From the NCBI RefSeq assembly GCF_018141105.1, contig NZ_CP054839.1, positions 2,356,001 to 2,420,000 on the forward strand: a stretch of DNA of 64,000 nucleotides, in the 5' to 3' direction. A program made the translations under genes and the position numbers. Positions 43,564-52,642 of this stretch are shown piece by piece. The DNA is from Saccharopolyspora erythraea (GTDB taxonomy: Bacteria > Actinomycetota > Actinomycetes > Mycobacteriales > Pseudonocardiaceae). The notes beneath the pieces were generated by a model. It saw only the letters and a program-made list of their open reading frames with translations. It had not been told where the DNA came from and ran no database searches. Numbering within the stretch: the stretch's first letter is position 1; every line of letters begins with the position of its first letter.

Positions 43564-44430
43564 ATGTCTGCGAACGAGCAGTGGGACATCGTCTCCGGCG
43601 TCGGCATCACCGCGGTGGCGGTCGCCGTCGCCCGTGCCCGGGAGAGCCAGCGCGACGACCGGCTGATCGACGACCCGCACGCGGAACCGCTGATCCGCGC
43701 GGCCCAGCCGCCGACACCGATGGCCGTCGATGCCGGCGGCGAAGCCGACGCCCTGTGGCACGAGATGACCGACTACGTCAGCATCCGTTCCCGTTTCTTC
43801 GACGACTGGTTCGCTCGGGCCTGCGCCGCCGGTGCCCGCCAGGCGGTCGTACTTGCCTCCGGGCTCGACACCCGGGCGTTCCGGCTGGAGTGGCCCGAAG
43901 GCTTCCGGGTCTTCGAGATCGACCAGCCCAAGGTCCTGGAGTTCAAGGACGGCGCCCTGGCCGCCGAGGGCGTGCGGGCCTCCTGCGAACGCCACGCGGT
44001 GGCGGTGGACCTGCGCGACGACTGGTCGTCCGCGCTGGTCAAGGCCGGGTTCGACGCCGCTCTGCCCACGGCATGGCTCGCCGAGGGACTGCTGCCGTAC
44101 CTGCCGCCGGAGGCCGAGGCGAACCTGCTGGCCACCGTGCACGACCTGTCCGCCCGGGGCAGCCGCATCGCGATCGAGAGCATCGCGCTGGCCAGGTCGG
44201 CGCTGCTGGGCGCCGACCTCGACGACACCACGCGGGAGTGGGGCATCGACCTCAAGGGCCTGTTCAGCCTGGAGGACCGCCCTGACCCCGGCGGCGTGCT
44301 GGCCCAGCGCGGCTGGAGCGTGCACCGGGACCCGGTCGGCGACCTCGCCGCCGGCTTCCGGCGACCCTTGAGCGGCCGCGCGCAGAAGTTGGGGGCGGCG
44401 GGAGAGATGGTCACCGCCGAGCGCGACTGA
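43564..44430 (+). CDS. SAM-dependent methyltransferase, Ppm/Tcmp (putative leucine carboxyl methyltransferase) type
   Basis: 288 residues. Family traits: SGVGITAVAVAVARA near the start, RSRFFDDWF, the SAM loop VVLASGLDTRAFRL, VFEIDQPKVLEFK and TAWLAEGLLPYLPPEAE. These proteins form a large mycobacterial/Pseudonocardiaceae family (Rv0893c-like) methylating unknown small acceptors, often polyketides. ATG with GGTGAGGAG 4-10 nt upstream and a good promoter before it. Monocistronic; a strong hairpin separates it from the convergent gluD. Confidence 0.9.
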   Translation: MSANEQWDIVSGVGITAVAVAVARARESQRDDRLIDDPHAEPLIRAAQPPTPMAVDAGGEADALWHEMTDYVSIRSRFFDDWFARACAAGARQAVVLASGLDTRAFRLEWPEGFRVFEIDQPKVLEFKDGALAAEGVRASCERHAVAVDLRDDWSSALVKAGFDAALPTAWLAEGLLPYLPPEAEANLLATVHDLSARGSRIAIESIALARSALLGADLDDTTREWGIDLKGLFSLEDRPDPGGVLAQRGWSVHRDPVGDLAAGFRRPLSGRAQKLGAAGEMVTAERD

Positions 44431-44452
44431 CGACCGCCACGCCACGGCGCAA

Positions 44453-44485
44453 CCGGGGCTCGGACCGCAACGGTCCGAGCCCCGG
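44453..44485. terminator. Bidirectional terminator between the methyltransferase gene and gluD
   Basis: Perfect 15-bp stem CCGGGGCTCGGACCG / CGGTCCGAGCCCCGG with a CAA loop. Confidence 0.85.
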
Positions 44486-44511
44486 CCGTCACTCGCCGGC
44501 CGTCACTCGCC
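44484..44511. repeat. 14-bp direct duplication spanning the gluD stop codon
   Basis: GGCCGTCACTCGCC at 44484 and 44498. The right copy includes the gluD stop (TCA on this strand, 44503-44505). Confidence 0.9.
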
Positions 44512-45378
44512 GGTCGGCGCCCCGCCGGTCGCGGCGAGCCGGTCCTCCGCCGGGGCGGCGATGACCCGCGTCTTCTTGCCGCGGCGGTTGCGCCGGTCGA
44601 GGAAGTTGGCGAACCAGGTCAGCAGCAGGCACATCGAGATGTAGAGGGCCGCCACGACCATGCTGACCGGGATGATCGGCCGGTCCAGCGTCGGCACGCC
44701 GCCGAGGTAGCGGGCGTAGTACAGCAGCTCCTGGTAGGTGATCAGGAACCCGAGCGCGCTGTCCTTGAGCAGCACCACGAGCTGGCTGATGATCGCGGGC
44801 AGCATCATGCGCACCGACTGCGGCAGCACCACGAACCGCATGACCTGGTTCTTGCGCATGCCGATCGAGTACGCCGCCTCGGTCTGGCCCTTCGGCAGGG
44901 CGTGGACCCCGGCCCGGAAGACCTCGGCGAGCACCGAGCCGTTGTAGAGGGTCAGCCCGAGCACCACCGACCAGTACTGGCCGAAGTTCACGCCCAGCCC
45001 CGGCGCCGCGTAGTACAGGAAGAAGATCAGGATGACCAGCGGGATCGCGCGGAAGAACTCCACGATCCCGGTGCACGGCACCCGCAGCCACGCGTGGTCG
45101 GAGAGCCGTCCGAGCGCGAAGACCGCGCCGAAGGCCAGCGCGAGCACCGCGCCGGTGGCGAACGCCCCGACCGTGTTGCCCAGCGCGCGCAGCAGCTCGA
45201 CCTGGACCTGCTCGTAGAGCAGCCATTCCCACTTGCTCGCGTCGAACTGGCCGGTCTGGTAGAAGCGCAGCAGCACGTAGCCCACCGCGCCCACCACGAC
45301 CACGATGCTGATCGCGCCGATGAGCCGGTTGCGGGAGATCGCGCGCGGCCCGGGGGAGTCGAACAGGACGTTGCTCAT
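44503..45378 (-). CDS. gluD: Glutamate ABC importer, permease GluD
   Basis: 291-residue membrane permease of the polar amino acid (HisM-type) class. Extra N-terminal helix (GAISIVVVVGAVGYVLLRFY), then the five-helix permease core with the EAA loop EAAYSIGMRKNQVMRFVVLP followed by QSV. The basic C-terminal tail (RRNRRGKKTR) is cytoplasmic. ATG overlaps the gluC stop by 4 bp. Last gene of gluABCD. In C. glutamicum the same operon, also near recA/recX, takes up glutamate. Confidence 0.93.
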   Translation of the reverse strand: MSNVLFDSPGPRAISRNRLIGAISIVVVVGAVGYVLLRFYQTGQFDASKWEWLLYEQVQVELLRALGNTVGAFATGAVLALAFGAVFALGRLSDHAWLRVPCTGIVEFFRAIPLVILIFFLYYAAPGLGVNFGQYWSVVLGLTLYNGSVLAEVFRAGVHALPKGQTEAAYSIGMRKNQVMRFVVLPQSVRMMLPAIISQLVVLLKDSALGFLITYQELLYYARYLGGVPTLDRPIIPVSMVVAALYISMCLLLTWFANFLDRRNRRGKKTRVIAAPAEDRLAATGGAPTGE

Positions 45379-46025
45379 CGGGCCACGCTCCAGCGCTTCT
45401 CGAAGCTTCGCTGGACCAGCGTCAGCGGGATCACCAGGATCAGGAACCCGACCGCGATCCAGATGAAGGCGTTGGTCGTCGGCTCGCCCTCCTCGTTGAG
45501 GAACGGGATGACCGAACCGACCTCGTTGACGCTGAACCCGGCGGCCACGGTGGTGTTCTTCAGCAGCGCGATCAGCACGCTGACCATCGGGGGGACCACC
45601 GCGCGGAACGCCTGCGGCAGGATCACGTTGGTCAGTGACTGGGCGAAGCCCAGGCCGATGGAACGCGCCGCCTCGGCCTGGCCGACCGGCACGGTGTTGA
45701 TGCCCGACCGCAGCACCTCGCAGACGAAGGCCGAGGTGTAGATGGTCAGGGCGATGACCGCGGCGGTGAAGAACGGGAACTGGAGCAGCTCCAGCTTCGG
45801 GTAGGCGAAGACGAAGAAGAAGAAAACCAGGGTCAGCGGGGTGTTCCGCAGCAGGGTCACGTAGCCGGTGCCGACCGCGCGCAGCGCAGGCACCGGGCTC
45901 ACCCGCAGCGTGGCGAGGACCGTGCCGAGGACCAGGGAACCGACTCCGGCGAGCAGGAAGAGCTCGATCGTATGCAGGAACCCCCTGGCGAGGACGTCCC
46001 CGTACTCCACCAAGATGTCGATCAA
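45375..46025 (-). CDS. gluC: Glutamate ABC importer, permease GluC
   Basis: 216 residues, five membrane helices, partner of GluD. EAA loop: GQAEAARSIGLGFAQSLTN followed by VILPQAFR. YVTLLRNTPLTLVFFF is the conserved early segment of His/Glu/Gln permeases. ATG start; separated from gluB by a 64-bp spacer containing a stable hairpin, and overlapping gluD by 4 bp. Confidence 0.94.
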   Translation of the reverse strand: MIDILVEYGDVLARGFLHTIELFLLAGVGSLVLGTVLATLRVSPVPALRAVGTGYVTLLRNTPLTLVFFFFVFAYPKLELLQFPFFTAAVIALTIYTSAFVCEVLRSGINTVPVGQAEAARSIGLGFAQSLTNVILPQAFRAVVPPMVSVLIALLKNTTVAAGFSVNEVGSVIPFLNEEGEPTTNAFIWIAVGFLILVIPLTLVQRSFEKRWSVAR

Positions 46026-46046
46026 CTTGTTGCTCCAGGACGGAAT

Positions 46047-46080
46047 CGGGTGCCCGGAACCCGACGGCTCCGGGCACCCG
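46047..46080 (-). other. Intra-operon hairpin between gluB and gluC
   Basis: 12-bp perfect stem CGGGTGCCCGGA / TCCGGGCACCCG with a 10-nt loop, directly after the gluB stop. Position suits a 3'-end stabiliser or partial terminator that would leave the binding protein in excess over the permeases. Confidence 0.65.
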
Positions 46081-46089
46081 ACTGACGGG

Positions 46090-46989
46090 TCAGTAGCGGT
46101 CGACCGGCGGCGGCTCGGCGCCGGTGCCGGACTTGCCGAGGGTCGCGTCGTAGACGCGCTTCCACTCGCCGCTCTTCGCGGCCTGCTCCAGGACGTCGTT
46201 GATCTTGTTGCGCAGGGCGATGTCGTCCTTGGCGACGCCGATGCCGTAGGGCTCCTGCGAGAAGGTCTTGCCGACGACCTTCAGCTTGTCCGGGTCCTGC
46301 GCGGCGTAGCCCTTGAGGATCGCGTCGTCGGTGGTGACGGCGTCGATCTGGCCGTCGAGGAGCTGCTGCACGCACTCGGAGTAGCGCTGGAACTCCACGA
46401 TGTTCTGCGGCTCGGTGAGCTGCTGCTCCTTGACCCGCTGGATCGGGGTCGACCCGGTCGCCGAGCACACCTTCTTGCCCTTGAGCGTCTCCGGGCCGGT
46501 GATGTCGGTGTTGTCCTTGCGGACCAGCACGTCCTGACCGGCCATGAAGTACGGGCCGGCGAAGCCGACCTGCTCCTTGCGCTTGTCGTTGATGGTGTAG
46601 GTGCCGACGTAGTAGTCGACCTCACCGGTGGCCAGCGCCTGCTCCCGCGCGGTGCTCGGGATCGGCTTGTAGTCGATCTGGGTGTTGGGGTCCAGTCCGA
46701 GCTGCGCGGCCGCCAGGCGGGCGATCTCGATGTCGAAACCGGAGTACTGGCCGGTCACCGGGTCGCGGAAGCCCAGGCCCGGCTGGTCCTCCTTGACCCC
46801 GATGGTCACCCGGCCGCGCTGCTTGATCCGGTCGAAGGTCGGTGAGCCCGGCACCTGCACGTTCTGGGCGACGTTCTGCTGCACCTGCGGCTCACCGCCG
46901 CCCGGTGCGCCCTCGCGCCCGCATCCGGTCAGAGCCAGCGCCAGCGTCGCCGCCAGCACCGCCCCCAACCGCAAACCCTTGGCTCCCAT
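46090..46989 (-). CDS. gluB: Glutamate-binding lipoprotein GluB
   Basis: 299-residue solute-binding protein. Lipoprotein signal with lipobox LALTGC (Cys23). Family 3 signature GQYSGFDIEIARLAAAQLGL, then VDYYVGTYTINDKRKEQVGF and FAGPYFMAGQDVLV; lobe 2 between about residues 130 and 225 is complete. ATG with GAGAGGGG about 9 nt upstream. It delivers glutamate to GluCD. The shorter paralogue lies 2.8 kb away, beyond gluC and gluD. Confidence 0.95.
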   Translation of the reverse strand: MGAKGLRLGAVLAATLALALTGCGREGAPGGGEPQVQQNVAQNVQVPGSPTFDRIKQRGRVTIGVKEDQPGLGFRDPVTGQYSGFDIEIARLAAAQLGLDPNTQIDYKPIPSTAREQALATGEVDYYVGTYTINDKRKEQVGFAGPYFMAGQDVLVRKDNTDITGPETLKGKKVCSATGSTPIQRVKEQQLTEPQNIVEFQRYSECVQQLLDGQIDAVTTDDAILKGYAAQDPDKLKVVGKTFSQEPYGIGVAKDDIALRNKINDVLEQAAKSGEWKRVYDATLGKSGTGAEPPPVDRY

Positions 46990-47020
46990 GTCGGTTTCCC
47001 CTCTCTGGAGATCGTCCGTC

Positions 47021-47776
47021 TCAGTGGGTGAGGATCTTGCCGAGGAAGTCCTTGGCACGGTCGCTCTTCGGCGCGCTGAAGAACTTCTCGGGAGTGGAGT
47101 CCTCGACGACCTCACCGTCGGACATGAAGAGCACCCGGTGGGCGGCGCGGCGCGCGAAGCCCATCTCGTGCGTTACGACCAGCATGGTCATGCCTTCGGC
47201 GGCCAGGCTGGTCATGACGTCGAGGACCTCGTTGACCATCTCCGGGTCCAGCGCCGAGGTCGGCTCGTCGAACAGCATGACCTTCGGCTTCATCGCCAGC
47301 GCGCGGGCGATGGCCGCCCGCTGCTGCTGGCCGCCGGACAGCTGCGCGGGGTACTTGTCGGCCTGGTCGGTGATGCCCACCCGCTCGAGCAGGCCGATCG
47401 CCTCCTCGCGGGCCTGCTCCTTCGCCAGGCCGCGGACCTTGATCGGCCCGAGCGTGACGTTTTCCAGGATCGTCTTGTGGGCGAAGAGGTTGAACTGCTG
47501 GAACACCATGCCGACGTCGGCGCGCAGGGCCGCCAGCGCGCGGCCCTCGGCCGGCAGCGGCGTGCCGTCCACGGCGATGGAGCCCGCGTCGATCGGCTCC
47601 AGGCGGTTGATCGTGCGGCACAGGGTCGACTTGCCGGAACCGGAGGGACCAAGCACGACCACGACCTGCCCCCGCGGCACGTCCAGGGTGATCCCCTTCA
47701 GCACGTGCAGCGCCCCGAAGTGCTTGTCGACCGCGGACATCCGGATCATCGGCGCATCCGTCGCGGCTGCGGTCAT
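47021..47776 (-). CDS. gluA: Glutamate ABC importer, ATPase GluA
   Basis: 251 residues. Walker [11 protein letters not shown]-loop VFQQFNLF, signature LSGGQQQR, Walker [15 protein letters not shown], switch His in VVTHEMG. Typical polar amino acid transporter ATPase. First gene of the operon; ATG with AGGAG 6 nt upstream. The 299-bp gap to the divergent miaB contains no gene. Promoters must lie in it, but I could not settle on hexamers with good spacing for gluA. Confidence 0.96.
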   Translation of the reverse strand: MTAAATDAPMIRMSAVDKHFGALHVLKGITLDVPRGQVVVVLGPSGSGKSTLCRTINRLEPIDAGSIAVDGTPLPAEGRALAALRADVGMVFQQFNLFAHKTILENVTLGPIKVRGLAKEQAREEAIGLLERVGITDQADKYPAQLSGGQQQRAAIARALAMKPKVMLFDEPTSALDPEMVNEVLDVMTSLAAEGMTMLVVTHEMGFARRAAHRVLFMSDGEVVEDSTPEKFFSAPKSDRAKDFLGKILTH

Positions 47777-48075
47777 TCGTTCTCCTGCTGGGCGAGGGAT
47801 TCGGACACGATGGCCGAAACCTAAGCCGCCCGGCGGGGATAGTCCAGATGGAACGGGTCAACGCAGATTGCAACTCGGTTACACCCCGTGTCCGCGCTGC
47901 CGGGCGAGCCGCTTTCACCCGTCTCCGGCAACGCCTCTACCCTGGGTAACAGGGCCCGGGAGGACCCGGTGGGCGTGGGCCACCGGAGTGACGCGGCGCG
48001 GCTCCAGCGGTGGTGGACCCGCCGAGACCGGCGCCAACTCGATCGTGAGTCCGACAGCGTGAGAGAAGGTTGGGT

Positions 48076-49551
48076 GTGACCCGCAGCTACCAGATCCGCA
48101 CGTACGGCTGCCAGATGAACGTGCACGACTCCGAGCGCCTCGCAGGCATGCTCGAGGACGCCGGATACGTGCGCGCGGGCACCGACGCCGACCCGGACGT
48201 GGTCGTGTTCAACACGTGCGCGGTGCGGGAGAACGCCGACAACCGCCTCTACGGCAACCTGGGTCACCTGCGTCCCGCCAAGGACCGCAACCCCGGCATG
48301 CAGATCGCCGTCGGCGGCTGCCTGGCGCAGAAGGACCGCGGCGAGATCGTCAAGCGCGCGCCCTGGGTCGACGTCGTGTTCGGCACCCACAACCTCGGCT
48401 CGCTGCCGACGCTGCTGGAGCGCGCCCGGCACAACGAGGAGGCCGAGGTCGAGATCCTGGAGTCCCTCGACGTCTTCCCCTCCACGCTGCCCGCGCGCCG
48501 CGAGTCGGCTTACTCCGGCTGGGTCTCGGTGTCGGTGGGCTGCAACAACACCTGCACCTTCTGCATCGTCCCCGCGCTGCGCGGCAAGGAGAAGGACCGC
48601 AGGCCCGGCGAGATCCTGGCCGAGGTGCAGGCCCTGGTCTCCGAGGGCGTGCTGGAGGTGACGCTGCTCGGGCAGAACGTCAACGCCTACGGCGTGGAGT
48701 TCGGCGACCGGTTCGCCTTCGGCAAGCTGCTGCGCTCCTGCGGCGAGATCGAGGGCCTGGAACGGGTGCGCTTCACCTCGCCTCACCCGCGCGACTTCAC
48801 CGACGACGTCATCGCCGCGATGGCCGAGACGCCCAACGTCTGCCACCAGCTGCACATGCCGCTGCAGTCCGGCTCCGACCAGGTGCTCAAGCAGATGCGC
48901 CGCTCCTACCGCTCGCAGCGCTACCTCGACATCCTGCGCAAGGTGCGCGAGGCCATGCCGGACGCGGCCATCACCACCGACATCATCGTCGGCTTCCCCG
49001 GCGAGACCGAGGAGGACTTCGAGGCGACGATGGAGGTCGTGCGCGAAGCCCGCTTCGCGAGCGCCTTCACCTTCCAGTACTCCAAGCGGCCGGGCACTCC
49101 GGCGGCCGAGATGGAGGGCCAGTTGCCCAAGGAGGTCGTCCAGCAGCGCTACGACCGGCTGATCGAGCTGCAGAACCAGATCTCCTGGGACGTCGGCAAG
49201 GAGCTGGTCGGCGGCTCCGTGGAGCTGCTGGTCGCCGAGGGAGAGGGCCGCAAGGACACCGAGACCCACCGGCTGAGCGGCCGGGCGCGCGACGGCAGGC
49301 TCGTGCACTTCACCCCGGTCGGAGCCGTCGACGGGCAGGTGCGGCCCGGCGACGTCGTGCACACCACGATCACCCGCGCGGCGCCGCACCACCTGGTCGC
49401 CGACTCCGAGATCACCGCGCACCGCCGCACCCGCGCGGGCGACCACTGGGAGGAGGGCGTGCGCCCGAAGACCTCCGGCGTCAGCCTCGGCCTGCCCTCC
49501 TTCGGCGCCCCGCCCGCGCAGCCTGCCGAACAGCAGGGATGTGCGTGTTGA
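48076..49551 (+). CDS. miaB: tRNA-2-methylthio-N6-isopentenyladenosine synthase MiaB
   Basis: Radical-SAM methylthiotransferase that adds the 2-methylthio group to i6A37 of tRNA. 491 residues. N-terminal UPF0004 domain with three cluster Cys (YGCQMN, NTCAVRE, GGCLAQ), radical-SAM motif CNNTCTFC, and a C-terminal TRAM domain ([18 protein letters not shown]). GTG at 48076 chosen for AGAAGG 6 nt upstream. Its substrate is made by miaA 3 kb downstream, so the pathway is kept together. The following membrane protein starts close to its stop. Confidence 0.97.
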   Translation: MTRSYQIRTYGCQMNVHDSERLAGMLEDAGYVRAGTDADPDVVVFNTCAVRENADNRLYGNLGHLRPAKDRNPGMQIAVGGCLAQKDRGEIVKRAPWVDVVFGTHNLGSLPTLLERARHNEEAEVEILESLDVFPSTLPARRESAYSGWVSVSVGCNNTCTFCIVPALRGKEKDRRPGEILAEVQALVSEGVLEVTLLGQNVNAYGVEFGDRFAFGKLLRSCGEIEGLERVRFTSPHPRDFTDDVIAAMAETPNVCHQLHMPLQSGSDQVLKQMRRSYRSQRYLDILRKVREAMPDAAITTDIIVGFPGETEEDFEATMEVVREARFASAFTFQYSKRPGTPAAEMEGQLPKEVVQQRYDRLIELQNQISWDVGKELVGGSVELLVAEGEGRKDTETHRLSGRARDGRLVHFTPVGAVDGQVRPGDVVHTTITRAAPHHLVADSEITAHRRTRAGDHWEEGVRPKTSGVSLGLPSFGAPPAQPAEQQGCAC

Positions 49552-49589
49552 GCGAGCGCGAACCGCGGCAGCCGGAAGAGGAGGAGAAC

Positions 49590-50048
49590 GTGTCCGAGAC
49601 CGCCGGTGGGGGAGCGGAGCTGGCCAGGACCGAGCGGGAGCTGCTGCGCAGGTTCGACCCCGGCTCGCGCGCCCTGGTCATCGCCGGGGTGATGCTCGTG
49701 CTCGTGCTCAGCTCGGTGCTGCCGTGGATCGGCGGCGCGGCGGGCTGGCAGGTGCTGGTCGGCCAGGCCGACCCCGCGCTGCACGTCGGCCTGCTGCCCA
49801 GGCTGTTCTCGATCAACTCCACCATCGTGGGCATCGCGGTCGGGGCGCTGGCGCTGGTGACCCGGCGCTGGGCGATCGCCTGGGTCGCCGCGCTGGCCGG
49901 TGTGGTGGTGTCGTTCGAGGGCGTGATCGCCATCTGGTCGCGCCAGACCGTGCCCAACGCGGGCCCCGGCATCGGTCTGGTCCTTGCCGTGGTGTGCATG
50001 TTCGTGCTGGCCATCCAGTGGCTGCGGATCGTCTGGTCCCGCGACTGA
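49590..50048 (+). CDS. Conserved membrane protein (Rv2732c-like)
   Basis: 152 residues, four membrane helices (first ALVIAGVMLVLVLSSVLPWI, last GIGLVLAVVCMFVLAIQWLR) after a charged N-terminus. Corresponds by position and pattern to Rv2732c behind miaB. GTG at 49590 preceded by GAGGAG was chosen; the frame also offers an ATG at 49539 overlapping the miaB end, adding [17 protein letters not shown]. Probably co-transcribed with miaB. Function unknown. Confidence 0.8.
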   Translation: MSETAGGGAELARTERELLRRFDPGSRALVIAGVMLVLVLSSVLPWIGGAAGWQVLVGQADPALHVGLLPRLFSINSTIVGIAVGALALVTRRWAIAWVAALAGVVVSFEGVIAIWSRQTVPNAGPGIGLVLAVVCMFVLAIQWLRIVWSRD

Positions 50049-50066
50049 CCCCCGAGCTGTGAAAAA

Positions 50067-50086
50067 GCCCCGGATCGCTCCGGGGC
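50067..50086 (+). terminator. Terminator after the miaB operon
   Basis: GCCCCGGA / TCCGGGGC with loop TCGC, preceded by AAAAA and followed by CTTTCG: the most classical intrinsic terminator in the window. Works in both directions. Confidence 0.85.
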
Positions 50087-50208
50087 CTTTCGCATGCGGT
50101 CCCTGTCCCGCCGGACGGGACATCGGACTTCTTGATCAGTTCAGAAGTGCTTCTCGGCGAGCCCCCCCAGCATTCGGCGGGCGTATTGGGGAAGCGCCTC
50201 AGCGCGGA

Positions 50209-51531
50209 TCAGCGGTCGGCCAGCGCCTGCTCCGCGGCCGACAGCCACTCCCGCCACTGCTGGGCCTGCTCGTCGGCCTTCTTCGCGCGCCGCTCGTCAC
50301 CGGCCGCACGGGCCTTGCTGGCCTGCGCCTCGAACTGCTCGACCCGGTCGCGGAACTGGTCGACCCTGGCCTGGGCCTCCGGGTCGGTGCGGCGCCACTG
50401 GGCGTCGGAGGCGGACCGGACCTTGTCGGCCACCGCCCGCAGCCTGCCCTCCAGCTCGCGCATCCGCTCGCGGGGCACCTTGCCGATCTCGTCCCACCGC
50501 TCCTGGACGCGGTGCAGCTGGTTCTGCGCCGTCTTGAGGTCGGCGGACGGGTCGATCTGCTCGGCCTCGGCCAGCAGCTCCTCCTTGAGCTTGGCGTGCT
50601 CGGCGAACTCGGCGTCGCGCTCGTTGAACGCCTCGGAGCGGCGGGCGAAGAACCGGTCCTGCGCGGCGCGGAAGCGCTGCCACAGCGCCTCGTCGGTGTC
50701 GCGCGGCGCCCGGCCCGCCGCCTTCCAGTCGGCCATGAGCTGCTTGTAGCGGCTGGCCGTCGGACCCCAGTCGGTGGACTCGGTCAGCGACTCGGCCTCG
50801 TCGACCAGCTCCTGCTTGCGGGACTTGGCCGCGGCCCGCTGGCGGTCGAGGTCGGCGAAGTGCGAACCGCGCCTGCGGTTGAAGGCGTCCCGGGCCTTGG
50901 AGAAGCGCCGCCACAGCTGCTCGTCGGTCTTGCGGTCGACGCCGCGGATGGTCTTCCACTCGTCGAGGATGGCGCGCAGCCGGTCGCCCGCGTTCTTCCA
51001 GTGGGTGGCCTCGGCGCCGATCTGCTCGGCCTCGACGACCAGCGCCTCCTTGCGCGCGACGGCGTCGGCCCTGGCCTGCTCCTTCTCCGCCTTGGCGTGC
51101 TCGACGGCCTGCTCGGCGCTCGCCACGACGTGGTCGACCCGCGCGGCCAGTGCCTCGAGGTCGCCGACGACGGCGGCCTCGGCCAGGCCGTCGCGCAGGT
51201 GGCGGGCGCTGGTCAGGGTGTGCTTGGGCTCCCCGGCGTGGGTGCTCAGGCGGGTCTCCAGCAGCTCCACCTCGGTGAGCATGTCGTCGAACTTGCGCGC
51301 GTAGTGCGCCAGTCCCTCGGCCGTGTCACCGGCCTGCCACGAGCCCACGGCGCGTTCACCGTCGGTGGTTCTGACGTACACCGTGCCGTCGGTGTCCACC
51401 CGGCCCCACTTCGAGGGATCGGCGGACGCGGCAGGCACTGCGGGCGCGGTGCCGGCTGTACCGGCCTTGCCGGTGGTCGAGTCCGCAGCCTTGTTGGCGG
51501 CGGTCTCCGGGGTCGTGTCCTGGTGCGTCAT
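50209..51531 (-). CDS. DUF349-domain coiled-coil protein (Rv2731-like)
   Basis: 440 residues, almost entirely helical. Several DUF349 units are visible as repeats of W-x-[GN]-R/K-phi patterns: HWKNAGDRLRAILDEWKTI, ASRYKQLMADWKAAG and DEQLWRRFSKARDAF, EALWQRFRAAQDRFF. N-terminal 40 residues are Thr/Ala-rich and disordered. Conserved beside miaB in actinobacteria; function unproven. ATG at 51531 with AAGGAGGAA upstream. Converges on the miaB operon across a terminator. Confidence 0.9.
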   Translation of the reverse strand: MTHQDTTPETAANKAADSTTGKAGTAGTAPAVPAASADPSKWGRVDTDGTVYVRTTDGERAVGSWQAGDTAEGLAHYARKFDDMLTEVELLETRLSTHAGEPKHTLTSARHLRDGLAEAAVVGDLEALAARVDHVVASAEQAVEHAKAEKEQARADAVARKEALVVEAEQIGAEATHWKNAGDRLRAILDEWKTIRGVDRKTDEQLWRRFSKARDAFNRRRGSHFADLDRQRAAAKSRKQELVDEAESLTESTDWGPTASRYKQLMADWKAAGRAPRDTDEALWQRFRAAQDRFFARRSEAFNERDAEFAEHAKLKEELLAEAEQIDPSADLKTAQNQLHRVQERWDEIGKVPRERMRELEGRLRAVADKVRSASDAQWRRTDPEAQARVDQFRDRVEQFEAQASKARAAGDERRAKKADEQAQQWREWLSAAEQALADR

Positions 51532-51869
51532 GGCCGGCTTCCTCCTTGCGTGCCCGCTCCGGTGCCCGTGTCGAGCACGGGCGCCCCGCCGCGGCGGGGC
51601 CCAGCAAGCGTCGACCCGAACCCGATGCCGGTCCGGCCTCCGCTGGCGCATTCAAACAGGTGGCGGCGCGAACCGGTACCTCGAGGCGCGCTTGCTGCGC
51701 CCCGGGCGCCGAAGCGGCGAACCGGACTCGTGACCCGCACGGCGTTCATTGTGATCGCCCGGGTCCGAGGTCGCAGACGGTGGTGGCGACAAGCCGCTGC
51801 CACGGCGTCGCCCGATCGCCGAGTCCCTGCTCCGCTCACTCTCGTCCGTGACCTCTACCGTGGACAGGT
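51532..51869. other. Divergent gap between DUF349 and extradiol-like genes, with two tandem hairpins
   Basis: No gene in this 338-bp gap. It contains back-to-back perfect stems GCCCGTG/CACGGGC (51564-51582) and GCCCCGCC/GGCGGGGC (51583-51600), 30-70 nt upstream of the DUF349 start and so possibly in its mRNA leader. A -10 for the rightward gene is at its far end. Confidence 0.55.
51856..51861 (+). promoter_or_regulatory. -10 hexamer TACCGT of the extradiol-like gene, leaderless
   Basis: TACCGT ends 8 nt before the GTG at 51870. Confidence 0.45.
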
Positions 51870-52583
51870 GTGATCACCCGTGTCGCTGTGGTGCCGTACC
51901 CGCCGTTGCTGATTCCGGAACTGACCGTGCGGTCGGGAGCGGAAACAGGGCAACTGCGGGGCGCCTGCTTGCGCGCCGTGTCCAGTCTGACGGAAGTCGC
52001 GGCCGAATGGGTGGCGGTTGGCGTAGATCGTTTCGGTCCCGCCGTGCTCGGACCGGCGACTACCGGCAGCTTCTCCTCCTTCGGAGTCGACGTGCCGGTC
52101 TCGCTGAGCGCCGGGCGTCCGGCTGCCTGCGGAGCCGACCCGCTGCTGCCGCTGCCCGCGCTGGTCACCGGCTGGCTGCGCGCCCAGGCCGGTGCGGCGC
52201 AGGCGACGGCCCACCTGCTCGCGCCGGACCTCGAGGCGGAGCGGTGCCGCGAGTACGGCCGCGAACTGGCCGCCGGTCCGGAACCGGTGGGGCTGCTGGT
52301 GCTGGCCGACGGCACGAACTGCCGCACGGAGCGCTCGCCGAACCCGCCCGACGAGCGCGCCGAGCCGGTCGACGAACTGCTGCGCACCGCCCTCGCCGAG
52401 GCCGACGCAGGCCGCCTGCTGGAGCTGGACGCCACCGTGGCCGCGCAGGTCGGTGTCGAAGGGCGGGCGGCGCTGCACGCGCTGGCCGGGGCGGCGGAGG
52501 GCGGCCGGTGGCGGGGCAAGCTGCTCTACTCGGACGTGCCGTTCGGCGTGACCTACCACGTGGCCGTCTGGTCGCGGCTCTAG
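51870..52583 (+). CDS. Class III extradiol dioxygenase-like protein (Rv2728c-type)
   Basis: 237 residues, LigB-like fold as in the homologue Rv2728c, which occupies the same place next to miaA. Seen: VAVVPYPPLLIPELT at the start, VGVDRFGPAVLG, GLLVLADGTNCRTERSPNPP and the end SDVPFGVTYHVAVW. The metal-binding His pair of true LigB enzymes is not evident, so catalysis is doubtful. Often annotated only as conserved alanine-rich protein. Likely first gene of the miaA-dapF-hflX run. Confidence 0.75.
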   Translation: MITRVAVVPYPPLLIPELTVRSGAETGQLRGACLRAVSSLTEVAAEWVAVGVDRFGPAVLGPATTGSFSSFGVDVPVSLSAGRPAACGADPLLPLPALVTGWLRAQAGAAQATAHLLAPDLEAERCREYGRELAAGPEPVGLLVLADGTNCRTERSPNPPDERAEPVDELLRTALAEADAGRLLELDATVAAQVGVEGRAALHALAGAAEGGRWRGKLLYSDVPFGVTYHVAVWSRL

Positions 52584-52630
52584 CACGAAGTCCCGCGACG
52601 CCACCCCGAGTACTCCGTTCCCACAGGTTC

Positions 52631-52636
52631 TAAGGT
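52631..52636 (+). promoter_or_regulatory. -10 hexamer TAAGGT of miaA, leaderless
   Basis: TAAGGT ends 6 nt before the GTG at 52643. Confidence 0.5.
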
Positions 52637-52642
52637 CGAGCT

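Noticed and set aside
44503-46077. Fused GluC-GluD-like 524-residue protein
   Set aside because: The first half is gluC DNA read in another frame; gluD begins at 45378 with a 4-bp overlap.
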